A stretch of 64,000 nt of DNA, from the NCBI RefSeq assembly GCF_900101335.1, contig NZ_FNKA01000003.1, positions 186,001 to 250,000 of the forward strand, written 5' to 3'. Both the position numbers and the translations under genes were made by a program. Source of the DNA: Quadrisphaera sp. DSM 44207. GTDB lineage: Bacteria; Actinomycetota; Actinomycetes; Actinomycetales; Quadrisphaeraceae. The notes under the pieces were generated by a model. That model was not told the DNA's origin and searched no databases. It saw nothing but the letters and a program-made list of their open reading frames with translations. This document shows positions 62,394 through 64,000 of the stretch, in pieces (position 1 is the first letter of the stretch; the number at the start of each line of letters is the position of its first letter).

Positions 62394-64000
62394 ATGAGCC
62401 GCGTCCTGTCCGCCGTCGCCTGGCCGTACGCCAACGGACCGCGCCACATCGGCCACGTGGCCGGCTTCGGCGTGCCGTCCGACGTGTTCAGCCGGTGGGC
62501 GCGCATGGCCGGGCACGACGTGCTGATGGTCTCCGGGACCGACGAGCACGGGACGCCGATCCTCGTCCAGGCCGAGAAGGAGGGCGTCTCCCCGCGCGAG
62601 CTCGTCGACCGCAACAACCGGCTCATCGTCGAGGACCTGGCCGCGCTCGGGCTGTCCTACGACCTGTTCACGCGCACGACGACGCGCAACCACTACGCGG
62701 TGGTGCAGGAGGTGTTCCGCACCGTGCACCGCAACGGGTACATGGTCGAGCAGACGACGATGGGCGCGATCTCGCCGTCCACGGGGCGCACCCTGCCCGA
62801 CCGCTACATCGAGGGCACCTGCCCGATCTGCGGCTACGACGGCGCGCGCGGGGACCAGTGCGACAACTGCGGCAACCAGCTGGACCCGATCGACCTGAAG
62901 AACCCCCGCAGCCGGATCAACGGGGAGGTGCCGCGCTTCGTGGAGTCGCAGCACTTCTTCCTCGACCTGCCGGCGCTGGCCGAGGCGCTGGGGGAGTGGC
63001 TGCGCGGGCGCGAGGCGTCGGGGGCGTGGCGGCCCAACGTGCTGAAGTTCAGCCTGAACCTGCTGGACGACGTGCGCCCGCGGGCGATGACGCGCGACAT
63101 CGACTGGGGCATCCCGGTGCCGCTGCTCGGGTGGCAGGAGGACCCCACCAAGCGGCTGTACGTGTGGTTCGACGCCGTCGTCGGCTACCTGTCCGCCTCG
63201 GTCGAGTGGGCCCGGCGCGCCGGGCACCCGGAGGCCTGGCGCGCCTGGTGGAACGACCCGGCGGCGCGCTCGTGCTACTTCATGGGCAAGGACAACATCA
63301 CCTTCCACTCCCAGATCTGGCCCGCGGAGCTGCTCGGCTACGACGGCCGCGGCGCGCGCGGCGGCGAGCCGGGGGTCTACGACGCGCTGAACCTGCCCAC
63401 CGAGGTCGTCTCCAGCGAGTTCCTCACCATGGAGGGCGGCAAGTTCTCCTCCAGCCGCGGCGTCGTCATCTACGTCCGCGACGTCCTCTCGCGCTACCAG
63501 CCGGACGCGCTGCGCTACTTCATCGCGGTGGCCGGCCCGGAGAACCAGGACACCGACTTCACCTGGGAGCAGTTCCGCCGCCGCACCAACGACGAGCTGG
63601 TCTCCACGTGGGGCAACCTCGTCAACCGCACGGCGTCGCTGATCGCCAGGAACGTCGGCTCCGTCCCCGAGGCCGGGCAGCTGAGCGACGCCGACCACGA
63701 GGTGCTGCGCGTCGTGCGCGGCGCCTTCGCCACGGTGGGCGACCTGATCGGCTCCCACCGGCAGAAGCAGGGCGTGGCCGAGGCGATGCGCGCGGCGGGC
63801 GAGGCGAACCGTTACCTCTCGGAGCAGGCGCCGTGGAAGCTGAAGGAGAGCGACCCGCAGCGCATGCGCACGGTGCTGCACGTGGCGGCGCAGGCGGTGA
63901 CCGACCTGAACACCCTGCTCTCGCCCTTCCTGCCGCACAGCTCCCAGGCCGTGCACGAGGCCCTCGGCGGCACGGGGACCTTCCAGCCGATGCCGCAGGT
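62394..64000 (+). CDS. metG: Methionine--tRNA ligase (3' end beyond window)
   Basis: The first 535 codons. Class I synthetase: [19 protein letters not shown] contains the HIGH motif, and GTDEHGTPI follows. A zinc knuckle reads [17 protein letters not shown]. The catalytic loop [12 protein letters not shown] is a KFSSS variant of KMSKS, usual for MetG. A helical anticodon-binding domain starts at about [24 protein letters not shown]. It charges tRNA-Met for protein synthesis. It is divergent from the metalloprotease. In mycobacteria it lies a few kb from rsmI. Confidence 0.98.
   Translation, partial: MSRVLSAVAWPYANGPRHIGHVAGFGVPSDVFSRWARMAGHDVLMVSGTDEHGTPILVQAEKEGVSPRELVDRNNRLIVEDLAALGLSYDLFTRTTTRNHYAVVQEVFRTVHRNGYMVEQTTMGAISPSTGRTLPDRYIEGTCPICGYDGARGDQCDNCGNQLDPIDLKNPRSRINGEVPRFVESQHFFLDLPALAEALGEWLRGREASGAWRPNVLKFSLNLLDDVRPRAMTRDIDWGIPVPLLGWQEDPTKRLYVWFDAVVGYLSASVEWARRAGHPEAWRAWWNDPAARSCYFMGKDNITFHSQIWPAELLGYDGRGARGGEPGVYDALNLPTEVVSSEFLTMEGGKFSSSRGVVIYVRDVLSRYQPDALRYFIAVAGPENQDTDFTWEQFRRRTNDELVSTWGNLVNRTASLIARNVGSVPEAGQLSDADHEVLRVVRGAFATVGDLIGSHRQKQGVAEAMRAAGEANRYLSEQAPWKLKESDPQRMRTVLHVAAQAVTDLNTLLSPFLPHSSQAVHEALGGTGTFQPMPQ

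Overview
The window reads as a chromosomal segment of a very GC-rich actinobacterium. Codon third positions are overwhelmingly G or C, GTG starts are frequent, many genes start a few bases after a TANNNT box, and several genes are actinobacterial in type (ANTAR regulator, CW_binding_2 repeats, Pmt mannosyltransferase, the galU-moeA-rimJ block). A Kineosporiales-like organism is my guess from general character, but the genus cannot be proven from this sequence.

Left part (1-25.6 kb). A PAS-SpoIIE phosphatase (cut by the window edge) and a divergent GAF-ANTAR protein are followed by about 1.1 kb of degenerate DNA holding a tRNA 3' fragment, a scrap of tyrosine integrase and an intact tRNA-Arg(CCT), the scar of an old integrative element. 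Next come a huge helicase-like protein whose ATPase motifs are eroded, mscL, a SAF-domain protein, an FmdB/Ruc-like zinc-ribbon protein under a CIRCE heat-shock operator, a cation/proton antiporter and 5-formyl-THF cyclo-ligase. The divergent galU-moeA-moaC-mog-rimJ-membrane protein block follows, then tRNA-Ala, a diguanylate cyclase, an LLM oxidoreductase, Pmt, an EamA exporter, an aminotransferase and rsmI. The order mscL, Rv0991c-type, cyclo-ligase, galU, moeA, rimJ, Rv0996-type, pmt, rsmI, metG matches Mycobacterium tuberculosis Rv0985c-Rv1007c as I recall it.

Middle and right part (25.6-62 kb). Between rsmI and metG sits about 37 kb of mostly surface-polysaccharide genes: rmlB, rmlA and rmlD (no rmlC seen); a 1,269-residue fusion of a cellulose-synthase-type GT2, an acyltransferase-3 and an SGNH domain in a lower-GC patch; and, after an unrelated TetR/SnoaL/NTF2 interlude, a compact exopolysaccharide locus. 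That locus holds several glycosyltransferases, a Wzy-like polymerase/ligase, a Wzz/BY-kinase-like protein without a usable P-loop, a PhyH dioxygenase, a Wzx-like flippase, a large secreted malectin/FN3 protein, two secreted GH26-like glycosidases and a phosphomannose-isomerase-type cupin. Together they could make a rhamnose- or mannose-containing polymer, flip and polymerise it, decorate it with acyl groups and trim it outside the cell. No priming sugar-phosphate transferase is visible here.

Right edge. A frameshifted SDR with a divergent TetR, two small membrane-protein genes (one lacking a stop in its frame), an alanine-type aminotransferase, a secreted zinc metalloprotease with three cell-wall-binding repeats, and the first 535 codons of metG.
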